Origin: Rhopalosiphum padi
Lineage: Eukaryota; Arthropoda; Insecta; Hemiptera; Aphididae
Reading direction: 5' to 3'
Assembly (NCBI RefSeq): GCF_020882245.1
Contig: NC_083599.1
Location: forward strand, 53,098,748-53,162,747
DNA length: 64,000 nucleotides
Below are positions 1 through 12,319 of the stretch, in pieces. The notes under the pieces were generated by a model. That model did no database searches, had not been told where the DNA came from, and saw only the letters and a program-made list of their open reading frames with translations. Position numbers and translations under genes: made by a program. The stretch's first letter is position 1, and each line of letters opens with the position of its first letter.

Positions 1-201
1 TGACTTTTCGATTGTTGTTCTTATTTTGAGCTGAATTCAGTGTCTAAAAAAAATTAATAGAATATAGAAATAATAATATAATAAATATGTTTATAGTTTA
101 GGTTAGGAATATATGCTTTTTATAAGCCCTTCAAAAAAAGTTACAAATTGAAATAAATTGCAACAATCGCATTTTATATTCTTTATAAATAATAAACTTA
201 C

Positions 202-3200
202 TTTTTTACATAATACAGGTTTATTGACAACAACATTATTATTTTGTTTCGGAGCATTTGCTTTGTCTAGATTATTTACTCGTACTAGATTATTTGCATA
301 ATAATCATCAAATATTATTCTTGGATCTTCATAAGCAGTATAGTTAATATCAAACCATTCTTGAAACACCTTTAATTAATAAATTAATTAACTATTCAAA
401 TAGAAAAATAGTATGCAGTTTAAGATATTACAATAAGTAGAAAAGTTGAACTTTGTATACTTTAATACAATGTTAAGAAGGATGTTACACCCGCATGTGT
501 TGTCTCTGTCTTACTAATATACATCATAGCAAATTTACGTTCAGCAGAATACATTTAATGTTTTTAGCTTTCATATTAGTCAATTTACCTATTATAAAAA
601 ACTTAAAGGTGAGAATATTATCTCGGACATCGCATATGCTTTTATTGATATTATTGTTTTAAAGAATGTTATGAACATTTTAAAGCTGTAAAATTGTACA
701 TAGTTAAAATTCACTTTAAAATGATAATATCAATAAAATCATATGTCCTAGATAATAATCTTACCTTAAAATTTTATAATAGGTAAATCAACTTAAAAAG
801 AATTAAAGCTAATGACATTAAATGTGTTCTGCTGAACGTAATTTTGTTATGATGTACGTTAGTAAGACAGAGACGATCATGTGACAACACAAGAGGGTAT
901 AAAATTCTCTAAATATTAATAGTGCAATGTATATAATTAGAAATTATATTTATGTTTTCAATCTTATATAATTCAAAGTGCAAAAAATGTTTTTCTTGCA
1001 GAAATAAATAAATTGAAATATAATTAAAACACATATAATATATTATAATATACAATGTAGATATTTATTTAAATTTTACTGATTTTTACGTTTTTTAAAG
1101 TTGACCAAATTGAATTTTAGTTAAACCTAATTCTGCATTATAAATATTTATAGGCAACATATTCTACAGTAAGTAAACTGAATAAATATGTGCACGTGTT
1201 CAAGTATAAGTCAACTTTAGAAGACATGGTAACAGAACAAGTAATGTATTATGGTTTGTTCTCTTTATTAATTATTTTACAATATTACAAGTCATGATTC
1301 AATTTTGGAATTTATCAACTTATTCCATATTTGGATATACCAAATATAATTCAATCTGTGAATTATTCTATTATTCTATAGATCATTAGCAATTTGAATA
1401 ACTATATGTTATAGTTTGTTTAGTTATAAACTTAAAAGCATAGCTTGTTTAAAATTACACTAAATGTGTATTGATTTAAAATATAAATGTATAACATAGC
1501 AAATACAGAACCAGTTAGTTAAAATGAATAAATCTATTATCAGATTTAATGATAAAAATATAATCTGTTTTTTTGTAGGATTTTAGAAAAATGTTATTTA
1601 AAAGTAATTGTGAGCTTTATTAAATTTTAATGCTTTACATTACATCTCAGCTTTAAAATTAAAACCAATGAGACAATGCAAATACATTTAGCTTGACACA
1701 TGATAACTTAACAATTAAAAATTCACTCTAATATTAAAACTACATGAGTTCAATTAGAAATTAATTTGTTATATTAATTTATTTTAAAGACAATAATATG
1801 GATGTATTCTTAAAAAATACTTTTTTATTACAATGCATAGTATACAACAATAACTGATTTTTTTACCATGTCTTCATAATGATTAACATATTTTTATTGT
1901 ACTATAATATACAAACCACTTTGAGCATGAAATGAGGATGAAAAAAATCATAAAGATTGCTTATAAACATAGGAGAGACACCGTATACAAATTTATTTCG
2001 CCTGAAATAATAAATTTAATATTATTAATAATAATGTAAACAATTAAATTATTATAAACAACAAACCAATTACCTGAAATATGCAAGTCGAGGTGATAAA
2101 TCTAAGACATTTGTAACAGTTTTCAATTCCTGTAGATAAACAACTCCTCTAGGACTTGTAAACAAATATTCAAATTTTTTCAATAATGCCTGTAAACGGT
2201 TATGATTTCGTGGAACATATAGATTCAAATAAAGATGACAGAACAATGGTAGACGTAGATCTCTGATAAATTCTCTATCAACAGCAAACTCCCTCACGCG
2301 AGAGAACCATATTTCAAACCTAAGCAAATATTTAATTAATAAATTTGTTTATTCACTGTAATATTAATATAATGTTTCATTTACGAATCAAATTCTTGTT
2401 CAGCTTGCATTATATTATTCTTATCAAACATTTGATCGAGCCCCAATGATCTAAAATTGTTTTCAACAAACTTCAAATTCACATATTCGATAACAGCTTT
2501 GCTATCTTGGGGTGGAGTAAATGTATCTTCCTAAAAAAAAAAATTCATATTACATAAATAATGAAAAAATAAAACATTGAAGTATTTATTATTTAAATAA
2601 AAACCATGCACTTCCAACAAGGTCCATTAAATCATACCGGTATAAATAATCAGTTTGATTTAAGGTTTAATTCCTATACCTATAAATATAATTTAATTTA
2701 AACTATGCCAATTGGCAAATTGTACCGTTTTATTGTATACAGAAATTCATACAAGATTATTGAAGAAAAAAAGTATTTATTCAAATAAAAATAAACAATA
2801 AATAACAATTTGTAAATATATTTACAAATTAAAATGATTACACTCAGTCGTTGGCAACTAAACGGTTTTGGTCGATTGATGTTGCCGGTTCGACCGGAAG
2901 AATAAACAGAAGTCTCCTACCGATAGAGCTACATAAACGCCAGAGCTAACTGAACCACGCACCTCCAAATAGATACACTAAATCAACGGTCGGCAACTGG
3001 CGAACTGCGGTCTGAATCCGGACCACAGTACGCAGAAAGCTGCATCATCAAAATATCTCAATAGGATTGTGTAATTAATTTATCATTTATTTGACATATA
3101 TTGTCAAGATTTGACAAAAACATTTTTTTGTCCGGGCCTCGTTTATTTATTATTTTAATCTTCCGGACTTCAATAGAAATCACTTGCCGACCCCTGCACT

Positions 3201-3876
3201 AAATTATACCTTTTCGATCGGTTTGATTTAAAATTTGGTCCCTAATTATTATTATATATTATACGCCTATTATCATAATTTAATCTAGGCGGATAGTGTC
3301 TGCTGGCATATCGTACAAATCGTCTCTATTATTATGGGCTGCGGTTGTGTTTTTAATAACGCTATGCCGCCGACCTGTTGATTATAAAAAATCGTAGTCT
3401 GGCGGCTGTGCAGCCAAAAAATACCGGCACCACCGAGTCCGCAAACACGATAATATAATACTATGAAGGTAGGTACGCAGCAATCCGCGACGGAGACGGC
3501 GGAGAAGAACGGAGAAACGAAAATAATATCAATACGGCCGACAACCCACCACCACCCCTTCGACACCCCCACCCCCGCCCACCATGCACGGTGCGCGCGG
3601 CGCAGGCACACTCACGATCAAGTTCCTCTGGAAAACGTACTGGCCCAGCGCGACGCTGAACGTGGACCCGGACCTCACGTATTCGTCGTCCGACGACATG
3701 TCGTAGTCCTCGAGCGTGCACTGCGGCCCGTCGACGTGTTGCTCGTGGCCGTCGGCTTCGGGGCCCGGCGACGCGGCCGGACTCGTGCCGACGCCCCGGG
3801 ACGTGGACGGCTCGGCGTGCGGCAAGAAGACGGACGGCGCGGGGACGGCGGACGTCCGCGGGCTGTCTTCCGACAT
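202..3876 (-). CDS. TAF5L: TAF5L / wda-like SAGA-complex subunit, N-terminal part (5 exons, 3' end outside window)
   Basis: Coding exons 3876-3616, 2530-2385, 2319-2074, 2001-1920 and 369-202 join in phase to 301 codons; the donor after 202 (GTAAGT) leads out of the window, where the WD40 propeller should follow. Exon 1 ends at a GTGAGT donor. The start at 3876 (MSEDSPRTS) was chosen over upstream in-frame ATGs because the extra sequence reads as CpG-rich leader; this is uncertain. Residues 1-87 are a Ser/Pro/acidic extension. Residues about 97-115 (AVIEYVNLK) sit where a LisH helix is expected. Residues 137-260 resemble the TAF5-type NTD2: FEIWFSRVREF, LPLFCHLYLNLY, LQELKTVTNVLDLSPRLAYF, NKFVYGVSPMF and MLKVFQEWFDIN line up in order with human TAF5L. 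The family is a structural subunit of SAGA/PCAF histone acetyltransferase in the nucleus. The donor after exon 4 (GTGGTT) is weak. TAF5 itself is the alternative; the spacing fits TAF5L better. Confidence 0.78.
485..895. mobile_element. Long-hairpin MITE-like element, copy 1
   Basis: The left half (GTCTCTGTCTTACTAATATA then CATCATAGCAAATTTACG, followed by GCAGAATACATTTAATG) is repeated inverted on the right (CATTAAATGTGTTCTGCTGA, TTATGATGTACGTTAGTAAG, ACAGAGAC). The central part also pairs, so the whole element can fold into one hairpin. It lies in intron 4 of the TAF5L-like gene. No coding capacity. A related element is at about 5185-5615. Exact ends and target-site duplication are unclear. 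Confidence 0.7.
1154..1240 (+). other. Exon-like open segment on the opposite strand inside the TAF5L intron
   Basis: TTTATAG precedes an 87-base stretch open in phase 0 (29 codons; contains LNKYVHVFKYKSTLEDMV) that ends at a GTAATG donor-like site. Codon choice and residue mix look coding, but no partner exon was found and no family is recognised. It may be chance or a gene fragment carried by a transposon. Confidence 0.2.
2984..3196. mobile_element. hAT-type MITE with perfect 8-bp TSD
   Basis: The 213-bp element starts CAACGGTCGGCAACT and ends TTGCCGACCCCTG, an imperfect terminal inverted repeat of the CAGGGGTCGGCAA type. It is flanked by identical CACTAAAT octamers at 2976-2983 and 3197-3204. 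An 8-bp duplication with such ends is typical of hAT elements. No ORF. It lies in intron 1 of the TAF5L-like gene. Confidence 0.88.
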
Positions 3877-4440
3877 CGCGGCCGTAGTGACGGTCGTCGG
3901 GCGGCCGCCCGGCGTCTTGGCCAGGGCGAAATACATTGCGGCCCTAGGGCCCGGTCGACGGTTTACGAGGACCGGACGGGCGTGTGGGGAATACGAGACG
4001 ACGGTGCGCGCCGCAGCTGGAACGACCACCGCAGTGACGGCGACGACGACTGACTAAATAGAGTTGCACCGGAACGTACGGCGCCAACGACGACCGTACA
4101 ATGTGCGAGCTTTGCGACGACTGACGCGGTGCCTGGACACTGTTGAGCGGCGGCGGCGGCGGCGACGGCGGACGGTGACAATCGCGGGTGGCGAGACGCG
4201 ATCGATAGGAGACTCGCGCGCGCGCGTGCACGCGTTCTCAGTCTCGATTGTGTCGACGGCGGCGCCGGCCGGTAGGTGACGCGGGGACGGGTGTATCGAT
4301 GTTGGCGTACACAGTCGATTGCGGCGAAGCAGTCGAAAAATCGACAAACGCGCGCGGCACACGAGTTAGATGATGATAACGACCATAGATAATGAAACAT
4401 TACATACGTCTTATCGTTAACTACGTCGTGCAAAAGTGAA
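3877..4440 (-). promoter_or_regulatory. CpG-rich promoter / 5' leader of the TAF5L-like gene
   Basis: The stretch from about 3450 to 4440 is markedly GC- and CpG-rich against the AT-rich background and contains exon 1. Upstream of the chosen ATG it holds a GGCGGCGGCGGCGGCGACGG run near 4150 and alternating CGCG tracts near 4215. Long ORFs in several frames here are products of GC-rich sequence. No TATA box stands out. The transcription start is not determinable by eye. Confidence 0.6.
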
Positions 4441-5184
4441 AACGGAATGATGTTCGTTCGGTTGGGAATCGCTTCGTTCCGAGAACGGCTCGACCGATTT
4501 GACTGATTTTTGGGTTTTACTTATTCGAAATAGTCCTTATAAGTTATAAGGTTTTACGGAAAGAAAATTTGAAAAAAATTCCCCGGGAAATCATAAATAC
4601 TTTTTGCACTCGAGCACTCTGTACACGAGTTTACGTATATCGTATATAGGTATTTGCCACAGGGATTGATACATTATGTTTGTTTGTTTAGGGAGGTGAA
4701 TAAATACAATAAAGTCTTACATGAAATTATGACTTAATTCGGTATTGTGAACATAAATTGTCATGAACCCAATTTTCTTATCTCCGTCCCTATATGTATA
4801 TAGTGTTATACGTAGTAGGTACCTAACTACTTAGGATTAAGTTGTAATAAATGTAAATAATGTTTACGGATTTTAATTAGGTCTACTAAAAATTAAGATA
4901 CACCATAGTTTTGATTCGTTTTATTCATATTTGACAATATTATTTTTTAATGCCTTTAGAATTTAGATAGACATATTTAAAAAAACTCTAAATTTACTTC
5001 TAGAATTTTGGATTTAATTAGCATCAAATAATTTTCAAATTTTTAAATTAAAAGTTCATCAATGTTTTATATTAATTATTATTTATTAAGTATACAAAAT
5101 GTAATGCTATGTTAGAAAATAGGTAGATTTTGGCTACAAACGTTTAAAAAAAAATTAATTTTGAATAAGGTCTTATTGTTATTA
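4441..5184. other. Intergenic, no gene seen
   Basis: AT-rich sequence after the CpG island. A GC-richer piece at about 4441-4640 (GAACGGCTCGACCGATTTGA) resembles words often found in dispersed insect repeats and may be a transposon relic; I could not delimit it. Nothing else supportable. Confidence 0.4.
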
Positions 5185-5615
5185 AGAAGACAACACATGC
5201 GGGTGTCTCTGTCTTACTAACGTACATGTACATCATAACAAATTTTAGTTCAGCAAAATACATTTTGTGGCGTTAGCGTAAATATTAGAGTAAATTTACC
5301 TATTATCAAATTTAAAGGTAAGAATATTATCTAGACAATGACATATATTTTTATTTATATTATTATGTGGAAGTGAGTTATGAACATTTTAAAGTTGTAA
5401 TATTTTACATAACTATAATTCACTTTAAAATAATAATAACAATAAAAGCATAATATGTCATTGTCTAGATAATATTCTTACCTTTAAATTTGATAATAGG
5501 TAAATTTACTTTTATATTAAGGCTAACATCACAAAATGTATTCTGCTAAACGAAAATTTGTTATGATGTAGGTACATGTACGTTAGTAAGAGAAAGACAA
5601 CACATGCAGATATGG
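5185..5615. mobile_element. Long-hairpin MITE-like element, copy 2
   Basis: Same family as 485-895. The left arm GTCTCTGTCTTACTAACGTA, then CATGTACATCATAACAAATT, is answered by the inverted right arm AATTTGTTATGATGTAGGTA, CATGTACGTTAGTAAGAGAA. The arms exceed 150 bp and the middle (ATTATCTAGACAATGACATA / its inverse near 5460) continues the pairing. At the left tip the word ACAACACATGCGGGTGT lies in the orientation expected of a right tip, so the outermost bases were rearranged. Intergenic. Confidence 0.72.
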
Positions 5616-6432
5616 CGTCCTCTAAATGCGTTTCCACAGTAATATGAAGAGTTGAATACAAGTTGCTAAATAATCGGTATACACTCGTATTTATGTGTCT
5701 TTTTTTGTTCATACATTATTTTACACGGTGTAGTAAAAATGTATTATTGTTATTATCGATAGATTTATTTGTATTTTTTAAACACTCTTCTTGTTAACAA
5801 TCTTATAATCCTATTTTTAAGTTTCTGAGTAGGTACAATCTAAATTATTTTAAATGAATATAATGCCTTATATAGTTATATATATACCTTCTATATTTAG
5901 ATTATATTTATATTAAAAACTGTAATTATAATAAAAAAAATAATTATTGGGCTGCAAGTAGGTACTTTCAAAATGATATACCACGTGCCAAATAAATAAC
6001 AAAAATAAAAAAAGCTTAATTTTAATAATTTGTAACTAAAATAAAATATAATTCACTCACAATTCATTTGTATGTTTATTGTAATAGCGCGTCAATTTTG
6101 TACTTACTAATTTATTTACTTTACTATATTATGGATTTTACCAACTATTTGAAATTACTATTGATAATTTGATAATACAAATAAATAACTATAAAATAAA
6201 TAATAATGCATTTAGAGAATATGGGAACAAATATGTATTTAACTTAGAAAGGCTTATGTTATACATTTATAATAGGTTGACTAGTTAATTTTAAAAAAAC
6301 ATTTAAAATATTTAATGTTGGTCATTTTATTCTTATAGATAATATAATAAAAAATAATTAAAACCCTTTAGACTAATTTACACTTTATCATCTTGCAATA
6401 TTATATTTGAATAAATCAATTATTTTGATCCG
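5616..6432. other. 3' flank of the unknown gene
   Basis: AT-rich sequence. On the minus strand an AATAAA polyadenylation signal lies at 6331-6326, about 100 bases after the stop of the gene at 6433-12319, and probably ends that transcript. Nothing else recognised. Confidence 0.5.
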
Positions 6433-9400
6433 TCATGGAAAGACAAGACTACCTCGGCCATCGTTATCATGTTTTCCTTCGCTCCGCAGCATTTCAATCC
6501 AACGCACACATTTCATTATCTTTTTGAAACGTCTAAAACACACATCATAGACGTCAATGAGCATTTCGACCTGATCCGCCGTACCGGTGGTATGATTTAC
6601 GACAATTCCTAAAAATGTCAGTTCACCGGCCAGATACTTCGTCTCGGCAGCGGCGGCATACAGTCTGAAATCCAATTCAAGGGTAATAGGTTCTCAATCG
6701 TTAGTGGCGTATTCACGAATATTGAATTTTTAGTGGAGGATAATTTTGTTAACTCTTTTAAAATGCAAAAACTTAATTGTCATCTGATTTTTTTTTGTTT
6801 ACCAAGGTTAATAATATTAAAAAAAAATTTGGTAAGTATAATAAGTTTAAGACATATCTTAATATTTATTCACCCTAATTAAACAGCAAAATTGTGTATA
6901 TCTGTTATCTAACCTAATTACCATTATATTGAATAATCTCATGAATATCTTCATATCGTCAATTGACAATGGTATTTTTTTTAAAACTGAATACGGAGGG
7001 TATCTACAGACTTATTGATAATGAATGGATACTATAGAGTACTTACATTTTCACCAAATCAGATATTATTTAAGTTCGAAATTGAGACTGTAGTATAGCA
7101 AAGTAAACAAATATTAATAAACATTCTCAAAGATAACACATTAATTACATAAGAAATAAACTAAATAAAAGAGATGATCGTTAGGTATTTAGGTATTTCT
7201 TTAAAGTGAAATAATCGCATTGGAATTATTTATATTCAATAAAGAAAAGAAATAAATGCATACCAAATAATAACAATACATAATATGTATATATACGTAT
7301 ATAATTAATTATATAATACAAGCAAGATATTGAATTACGTATATATTTATAATCACAACAATATATTTAAATCGAAAGGTATTTTTATTATATAACATAT
7401 TTTTTCACCTAAATTCGATTTCGGATCTTTGTGTGACAGTTGAATGATCGGTATATTGTAGGCATTTTTCCAACCATTGACGCGTCTTGAGTACCAGACT
7501 GGCGAGCATCGTCACGGCGTACACGATTTTGTGTACAGGCACCATGTTCTCATAATACGGATGACAATGGCACGCGCTGTTGCAACAATATAACTGTCCG
7601 TGTGGTTTATTAACCATTTTGTTATACAATTTTATGTCTTAAACATTTTATCATGAAAATAGTATGGAAAAAGTACTTAGAAAAAGACACATGCGTAAAT
7701 TGGAAGTCGTACCTAAATTTTCTTCAAAATCATGTTAAGTATACAGAGATGAGAGATTAATACCACCATCTACGAACGAAAATAAAGGAGAGACTAAAGT
7801 AATTTAATTATAAGAATAAAATTGGAAGGTATTTGATGATTTATTTTTAATTTCTACTGTTAGCTTAACTTTAGCCTTGTCAGTTAATGAAAATTTATAC
7901 AGCAATTTATAAGCAACTTAAAAAAAATATCTTATCTAGGTATTCTTATTTCATATCAAAAACAAAACATTAATAGTTATTAATTACCCAATTATTATTA
8001 AAACCAATAAAACCTAAACCTTGTAAGTTGTATTTATTTAAGTTCATTTCATTTTTAAATCTTTTTCAGTCACATTTTAAGTCAATTGCCTATAGTTAAT
8101 ATTATATATATAATTAATAATTATATTTAATTTTTAAAACTTATTTTATTATTTGCTAACATTATTACATATTTACATGAGTCTTGTAAACATGATTGAT
8201 TAGTGACCAATTATTGAACTTTGACTTTAGTGAACTATTAAATGAATCAATAATTTTATGCAACTTCTTGTTAATATTTGTACGTATATACGTATAAATA
8301 TATACACATATTATTTTGTTTTATATATATTTTTATATAATTCAAAAAAACTTTAAAAATAATCTAAGAACACCAATTTGTCTGAGTTGGATATGGCATA
8401 TATGCTTCGTAACAACCCAAAAACCTAGTCGAACGTTTCGGAGCCGGTAAAAATATTCCTACTATAAGGTACCTAGTACATTATAGATAAGTCGATTTTT
8501 ATAATCAATACAATACCTACATTTTCTTTTCTACTTTTACAGACTAGAAATATCAATATATCTTATAATATAATAAAGTTATATATTAGAAAAATAGTAC
8601 TCAAATATATCATGATTTTGTAACCAAATATGTCACATTTTGGGATAAAATACCAAAATGTATTGTAGGCGTTGTAGCTCTGTTATCTCTATAACATATC
8701 ATAAAAAAAACGAATATTTTTTTTAATATTTGAATAACATTGTAAAGTACCAATTTTTAAATAATAAAGAAAACATTAAATAAACAAGTAAAATTGTATT
8801 GTATAATTATTAATATTTAAATTGTAAAAAAAATATTTATTTATTTGATTATGTAGAAATGTAGTACCCACATTTATGTATTAGATAATAGATATAGAAC
8901 ACTAGTGATTTATTATTAAAATTATTTCAGGATTCAACACTAGTGAACTAGGTACCTATATGTAAACCTGCTATAAGACACCATTTAGAAGACATATTTA
9001 CACAAGTGTAATGGTTTCACGTGCACGTGTAATTGTGTAGGTAATCCAAAATGTAAGGGGCTCCATATAGGTATCATGATGTACACTTAATCCCAAGCAC
9101 ACAATTTCCGTATCCCTTATCGGATACATACCGATTATGACTAATGACTAGACACCCACACTTGACTTACAACTTTTTGACAAAAAAAAAATAGTAGACT
9201 TGCAATAAAAATTGCAGTTGCCCAATCAAGTAAATTAATGACAGACTTCCGCACGAGCAAATTATGTCTGAAGCGAATAGCACTCAATCTGAGATCCACT
9301 TAAACTGACGTCGCTCCAATACGCCACGAATGGATTGCCCAGGTCCGATTTACACCTGTTGTAACTATAATTACCAAGTACTCATTTCTACTATTCATAG

Positions 9401-12319
9401 CATTCTACTTTACGTTTTATGATTTGCACAAGGCCATAAAATAACACCAAACATGCTTTAGAGTGCTAAGTTATCATAGGAATTAATATTACAAAATAGA
9501 TTTGCACATTATACGACTTTTAACTAGACAATCTCAATAAGCAACCAACTATAATCCCAATCAAAGGTGTAGAAACTTCCGACAAAATGAGTTTCACTTC
9601 CTCCAAAGTATATTGTATACAGTTCAGTAGTAGTGTTAAATTTACCAAAAGGCAGTAATGATTAAATAATCACCTGTTTTTAATACTATTTTTTTATATA
9701 CAATAGAATACAAATTTATTATGTAAGTCACCAATAATAGGTATACAGTATACACTATACAGTCATGGACATTAACATAAAGTACATTCTTATTCACCGC
9801 TGTCTTATGACATTTAAAGACCACGCGTATATTACATATACCAATTTGCTTACCGGCGAGAGTATCCTATTCACGACATGTCTTGGAAATGTCATATTAC
9901 TCGTTTTCAGTTGACACAGCTTGTGAATTATAGAGTTATATGTGGTATATTCTTTCATTGGTGTACAACTTTCATCCCATTTAATATTCTGAGGTTTAAT
10001 CACAGGCTGATCATATGGTTAACCAACGATATTGTGTACATAAATAAAAAAATTATAATAAATTATTACCAGATTTTAATTTTACATTAAAATTTCGAGT
10101 TCTAAATAAAAAATAAACGGATTGGGTATCCAAAATAATTATTTTTCATAATTTTATTTTAACTTTAATTATTTATTACGATATATTGATAATTGATGTG
10201 TAGATATTATAAGTACATGTACCTAGTATATACCTAAGTCAAAATTTTATGCTTAAATTAATAAACCATACATACCGGAAGTATGGTCTTTTTTGCAACG
10301 CGTTTTATGCATTTTTCGGTGCTCGTCTGTTGACTCTTATCAGTCGTTGACTTAAACGTAACCACCAGGCCCATTGATTGATCGTTTGTCTGACTTGAAA
10401 CATTAACCTTTAGGTTCGCTGTTGTGATGTCAGTCTGAAATTCTGCAATGACTCTGTATTATATATTTATACGTAATAATAAGTTTAGTTAATTAAATAC
10501 TACTGATTATGACTACTTTCAGTTTAGTAGTCTACAATATATTCTAATTTATTCTTGTCAGTACATACCTTCGACATTTAACTTCCATTGAAATTTAATA
10601 TTTTAAATGTCTTTTTAGAACAGACATAATACACTAGCTTTTAAAATGTATGATAAACCTACTCAAAAACCCGCAAAAAAAAATGCAATTAATTGTGTCG
10701 TTTTGAAAATGTTTTTGTACTATACAAAAGTTGTGTGTTCAAAAATCATAAATACATCGATACTCTATAGTATTCACACTTAAAATCTTAAATTAACTAA
10801 TTATACTTATGAAAGTATTCAACATTTAAATTTTTTGAAAAAAAAGGATTTATATATTTTTTTTGATTCTGAACGGAGTGAGGAATGTATTGATTTTACA
10901 ATGATATGCATATTTTTTTTGTGTTTGTCATAACGTTTTGGAGTAGAAATAACGTTTTGATTTTTGACTTCAGCCTCTCTTTGAAAAGGAAAATCAATCT
11001 AGTTGGTACTTTGGGGGGCAAAAAATTTACAATAGTTTTCAAAACGTCAGGAAAAACAGGAATTTTTACATTTAATCAGTTTTTGACAAAATTAAATTTT
11101 ATTTTGCTGTAACTCGAAAACGAATCATTGTAAATACTTGAAATTTTCACCAAATGTTTATATAAGCGTTATCTAATTACGATTAAATTTTTAAAATATT
11201 TTGACTTTTTTCAAGCTATATATATATAGACAATTTAAATTTTCGATTTTTCTAAGTTTTTTTTTGAAATACTTATAAAACAATTTGACAACCCAAAATA
11301 TCTTTAAAATTTAATATAAGCTTTATTATAAATTATAATTATCGTACCTATTAAAAAAAAAAAATAAAAAATCGTTACTCACAATTTTTATTTAAAAGCA
11401 TTTAAAGTTCAAATGATTACGAAATATGTCAAAATCGCGGAAATTTGCAAGGAATTCTGAAGTAGAAAATTCGTAACATTTCTGTGATTTATACCTAAGA
11501 TTAAAAATCCCAATACAACGTTATCCATAAGTTTTCCTTCAAGTAACTGTAAAAAAAATTCTAGCGTCAATATAGAAAACATTTTATAAGCGTATGAAAT
11601 TTAATTTTTTACGAAATCGCGTAAAATATTACAATTTAAATATAGGTACAAGTAATAATATAGTATATCCTACTAATTATCCTAGACTGATAAATCAACT
11701 TCGGTTAGAATTGTTTTTCGTATACTTTCAATGATACCTGTCATTGCATTCAAATTTAACACATCCATTATAATGATCTACTCTCCATCTCTTCTGTACA
11801 GCAGAGCAATACTCACTTGCCCACTATTTTTTTATTTTATGTTAAATACTTATTATAATATAATATGAACATTTTATATTTAATCGACCTTTGGATAGTA
11901 TAATAGTGTATCATGATTCAAGCTTTTGCTATGTATAGGCAGTGAAACTAATAGTTTTGTCCATAAGACTATATTATTTTCAAAAGTAAATGAGTTATAT
12001 AGAAAATATATTATATAGACAGATACGTGAAAACTTACGAATATTACATACCCTCGACGATTATAGGTGCTTCTTCAAGTTGCTTATTAACTTTATCTTT
12101 CTCGACTTCCTTCTCGACTTGATCTTTGGTCTTTATCTTTCGCACACTCAACAAAATTCGGTCTCTGCAATCCCACAATGACTCAGCATCCTGAACGACC
12201 GCATCCCGAGACTTTTTTATTACCTTACCCCCCGATACTCCATCACTGAAGTTACTCGTGTATGACGATTCAGAAGAATTTTTTATAATTGGTTTCTTCT
12301 TAAACAAATTTATAAACAT
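6433..12319 (-). CDS. Unrecognised five-exon protein-coding gene, 334 aa
   Basis: Exons 12319-12052, 10442-10276, 10006-9854, 7593-7409 and 6664-6433 give 1005 bases in one frame, ending TGA. Junction phases agree (1, 0, 0, 2). Donors are GTATGT, GTATGT, GTAAGC and GTGAAA; acceptors are TTGCAG, GATCAG, GGACAG and TTTCAG. The first in-frame ATG is at 12319 (MFINLFKKKP). Residues about 60-86 are highly charged (KTKDQVEKEVEKDKVNKQLE) and may form a helix or coiled coil. The middle is Ser/Thr-rich. Residues 199-207 form a CCNSACHCH cluster that could bind metal. Residues 219-232 are hydrophobic but too short for a clear membrane span, and there is no signal peptide. The C-terminal 140 residues look helical. 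I recognise no family. Higher GC in the exons than in the introns supports real coding. The acceptor of the fourth exon lacks a good pyrimidine tract, so an additional or alternative exon there is possible. Confidence 0.7.
10864..11830 (+). repeat. Dispersed ~0.95-kb repeat, full-length copy
   Basis: It begins GATTCTGAACGGAGTGAGGA and ends with CACTTGCCCACT followed by a T-run. It matches 22233-23205 along its length and, in reverse, 38437-39129. It lies upstream of exon 2 of the unknown gene, inside its first intron. The open frames in it are not conserved between copies, so it is probably non-autonomous. Class unknown. Confidence 0.75.

Noticed and set aside
3463..4433. Several long open frames on both strands in the CpG island
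   Set aside because: Overlapping frames in GC-rich DNA lose stops by composition. Only the minus-strand frame ending at the GTGAGT donor joins in phase to downstream exons.
9235..9365. GC-richer exon-like stretch on the minus strand inside the unknown gene
   Set aside because: After the TTACAACAG acceptor the phase required by the preceding exon gives an immediate stop; the open phase does not fit its neighbours. Left out of the gene model.
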